Origin: CBDDFQ01 sp965227035
Lineage (GTDB): Bacteria > Pseudomonadota > Gammaproteobacteria > Burkholderiales > Burkholderiaceae_C
Direction of reading: 5' to 3'
NCBI GenBank assembly: GCA_965227035.1
Contig: OZ245724.1
Location: forward strand, 3,596,001-3,660,000
DNA: 64,000 nt
In this document: in pieces, positions 62,074-64,000 of the stretch
How the letters are laid out: the number at the start of each line of letters is the position of its first letter
Numbering within the stretch: the stretch's first letter is position 1
Made by a program: the position numbers and the translations under genes
Notes under the pieces: generated by a model
Database searches by the model: none
Told to the model about the DNA's origin: nothing
The model's input: the letters and a program-made list of their open reading frames with translations, nothing else

Positions 62074-63148
62074 AGCCCTTTTCGCCACCGCCGTAGAAGG
62101 TCGATTGATCCGGCGTATTGAGCGGTGCGTCTTCCCTCAAGCGGTGCACCAGGTCGGGGTTCGCGATGAACGGACGACCGAATGCCACGAGATCTGCATC
62201 GCCCTTGAGCGCATGCTCGGCGAGTTTCTTGTCGTAGCCGTTGTTGACCATCCAGGCGCCCTTGCCACCTGCCATGCGATACGCGGTTTTGAGCGCGCTG
62301 AAATCGAACGGGCGATCGGCAATTTCGCGCGGACCGCCGGTTGCGCCTTCGACCACGTGAATGAACGCGAGGTTCAGAGGCGCCAGATTTTTGACGACGT
62401 ACTCGAACAGCGCCTGTGGATTTTCATCGTTGATGCCATTGGCGGGCGAGTTGGGCGAGAAGCGAATGCCGGTGCGATCGCCGCCGATGTCGTCTGCAAT
62501 CGCTCGCGCGATTTCCAGCGTGAAACGCGCGCGGTTTTCGATGCTGCCGCCGTAATCGTCGGTGCGATGGTTGGCGGCAGTCTTCATGAACTGATCGAGC
62601 AGGTATCCATTCGCGCCGTGAATTTCGACTGCGTCGAATCCGCTCGCGATCGCGTTGCGGGCGGCTCGGCGGAAGTCCTGAACGATGCCGGGAATTTCCT
62701 CTGATTTCAACGCGCGCGGCACGGACGTCTCTGCAAACGATCCCTTCCCATCCTTGATCAGATACGTCTTCGTTTTCGCCGCAATGGCGGACGGTGCCAC
62801 GGGTGCTTGTCCATCTTCCTGCAGGTCGACATGCGACACCCGGCCCACGTGCCAGAGCTGCACCGCAATGCGTCCACCGGCCTTGTGCACCGATGCGGTC
62901 ACCTTCTTCCAGCCATCGAGCTGCTCGGTGCCATACAGCCCGGGAACGTCCGCGTAGCCCTGTCCTTGCTGCGTGATGGCGGTGCCTTCCGTGATGATCA
63001 ATCCGGCGCTCGCACGCTGCGTGTAGTACTTCACCGTCATCTCGCGCGGAATGCCTTCAGGCGATCGATTGCGCGTGAGCGGCGCCATGATGATTCGGTT
63101 GGGTAGCGTCAGCGCGCCGACTTTGATGGGATCGAAAAGACTGGTCAT
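62048..63148 (-). CDS. old yellow enzyme-type alkene reductase (NemA-like)
   Basis: 366 aa flavin-binding TIM barrel. Motifs NRIIMAPLTRNRS, the HGANGYLLDQFMKTAANHR active-site His/Asn segment and DDYGGSIENRARFTLEI are clear. Reduces activated C=C bonds or nitro/nitrate esters with NAD(P)H. Convergent with the kinase gene. Confidence 0.93.
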   Translation of the reverse strand: MTSLFDPIKVGALTLPNRIIMAPLTRNRSPEGIPREMTVKYYTQRASAGLIITEGTAITQQGQGYADVPGLYGTEQLDGWKKVTASVHKAGGRIAVQLWHVGRVSHVDLQEDGQAPVAPSAIAAKTKTYLIKDGKGSFAETSVPRALKSEEIPGIVQDFRRAARNAIASGFDAVEIHGANGYLLDQFMKTAANHRTDDYGGSIENRARFTLEIARAIADDIGGDRTGIRFSPNSPANGINDENPQALFEYVVKNLAPLNLAFIHVVEGATGGPREIADRPFDFSALKTAYRMAGGKGAWMVNNGYDKKLAEHALKGDADLVAFGRPFIANPDLVHRLREDAPLNTPDQSTFYGGGEKGFTDYPAMS

Positions 63149-63251
63149 GGAGTGACTTTCAGGGAGCTGTTTGAAATGGTGGGTCAGCGTAGCCGCAAAA
63201 ACAATTTCTTGTGTGACATGTGTGGATTCGGGTTTGGTGTAGAGAATCGCT

Positions 63252-64000
63252 CATGCAGGAAGAAAACAAAAATATCGGGATGACAAATTCAAGAGGCCTG
63301 TCGCTGGCCATCGCACTCTCGATGGGTGCCGCTATTTCGCTGGGCATCACCCGATTCGCCTATGGCCTGCTGTTGCCGTCCATGCGCACCGATCTGAACT
63401 GGTCGTACACGCTGGCGGGTGCCATGAACACCTTCAATGCGCTGGGCTATCTGGTCGGGGCGCTCGCTACTCCGTTTCTGATGAAGCGATTCGGCGTCGC
63501 GCGTTTGCTGCTGGTTTCATCGGTTCTCGCGAGCATCTTCATGGTGCTGAGCGGCTTTTTCCTCGATTCGCATGCCTTGCTGCTGCAGCGTTTCCTGGCG
63601 GGCGTCGCAAGCGCCTGGATCTTCGTTTGCGGCGGTCTGATGGCGGCGCGACTGGGAACGTCCATGCCCGGAAAATCCGGACTGGTTCTCGGCCTGTACT
63701 ACGGCGGGGCGGGCTTCGGCATATTCGTCTCGGCATTGGTGGTGCCATCTGCGATCCATGCAGCAGGCGCCACTTCCCATTCGTGGACATGGGCCTGGTG
63801 GGCGTTGGCGCTGGCGTGTTTCATGGCCACCGCCATCCTGGCATGGCCGGTCGGAGTGCTCGGAAACGATGACGCTTCCAGCACTACGTCGTCTGCATCG
63901 AACGCCTCGGCAGACAGGTTTCGCGCTTCCCGCATGAGCTTTGCGCTTGCGGGCTACACGTTGTTCGGCGCCGGCTACATCGGCTACATGACATTCGTGA
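63252..64000 (+). CDS. MFS transporter, YbfB/YjiJ-like (3' end beyond window)
   Basis: Open frame from ATG 63252 to the window edge, 249 codons, beginning MQEENKNIGMTNSRGLSLAI; a second ATG at 63279 is an alternative start. At least seven hydrophobic helices; the GITRFAYGLLLPSM N-terminal signature and the LGYLVGALATPFLMKRFG loop are typical of this MFS group. Substrate unknown. Confidence 0.85.

Noticed and set aside
1..64000. CRISPR array or insertion sequence
   Set aside because: No regularly spaced repeats and no transposase-like frame or terminal inverted repeats were seen on either strand.

Overview
The window looks like a chromosome segment of a betaproteobacterium, most likely Burkholderiales. 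This is inferred from the gene set mnmE-yidC-yidD-rnpA-rpmH / dnaA-dnaN-gyrB, a minCDE locus, fairly high GC, and catabolic and metal-handling operons of that kind. No rRNA gene, complete tRNA gene, insertion sequence or CRISPR array was seen. Coordinates and motifs were read by eye; no database search was possible.

Layout. (1) 1-6.1 kb: a minus-strand catabolic/uptake operon (Rieske ferredoxin, a three-part SsuABC/TauABC-type ABC importer, SDR dehydrogenase, cupin, alpha/beta hydrolase, IclR regulator cut by the window edge). (2) 6.3-16.0 kb: housekeeping block around dnaA. (3) 16.0-17.3 kb: a small accessory patch, with a decayed helicase fragment and a Fic protein/HTH pair behind a palindromic operator. 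(4) 17.4-23.7 kb: a sigma-54-controlled RNA-repair locus (rtcR divergent from rsr-[Y RNAs]-rtcB-rtcA). Between rsr and rtcB lie four RNA elements that share a 21-nt motif, each closed by a long-range stem; two carry tRNA-like arms in permuted order. (5) 23.7-46.9 kb: a type III secretion island with at least 13 recognisable sct components, an ECF sigma factor, a GNAT acetyltransferase inside the operon, two large unrecognised proteins and several small ones. (6) 47.2-49.2 kb: minCDE. (7) 49.2-49.66 kb: a gene-free stretch with DnaA boxes, an AT-rich segment and a TAG-repeat ('DnaA-trio') element, which is a candidate replication origin about 39 kb from dnaA. (8) 49.66-52.6 kb: the ybhP-clsB-ybhN trio. 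(9) 52.7-57.3 kb: Spy-like protein, copper chaperone and copper ATPase, DctA. (10) 57.3-62.1 kb: a ketosynthase-ACP-hydrolase operon divergent from a two-component system. (11) 62.0-64 kb: an old yellow enzyme and an MFS transporter cut by the right edge.

How the parts work together. RtcR should sense RNA damage and activate the sigma-54 promoter in front of rsr. Ro-like Rsr would bind the Y RNAs, while RtcA and RtcB remodel and religate RNA ends. In the type III island, three sites of the form GAACY-N16/17-CACTNA lie upstream of the main sct operon, sctV and a putative effector gene. They resemble the HrpL 'hrp box', so the island's own ECF sigma factor probably drives them.

The points most worth a second look are the Y-RNA array, the candidate origin beside minC, and the ECF-linked promoter set with its unrecognised secreted-protein candidates.
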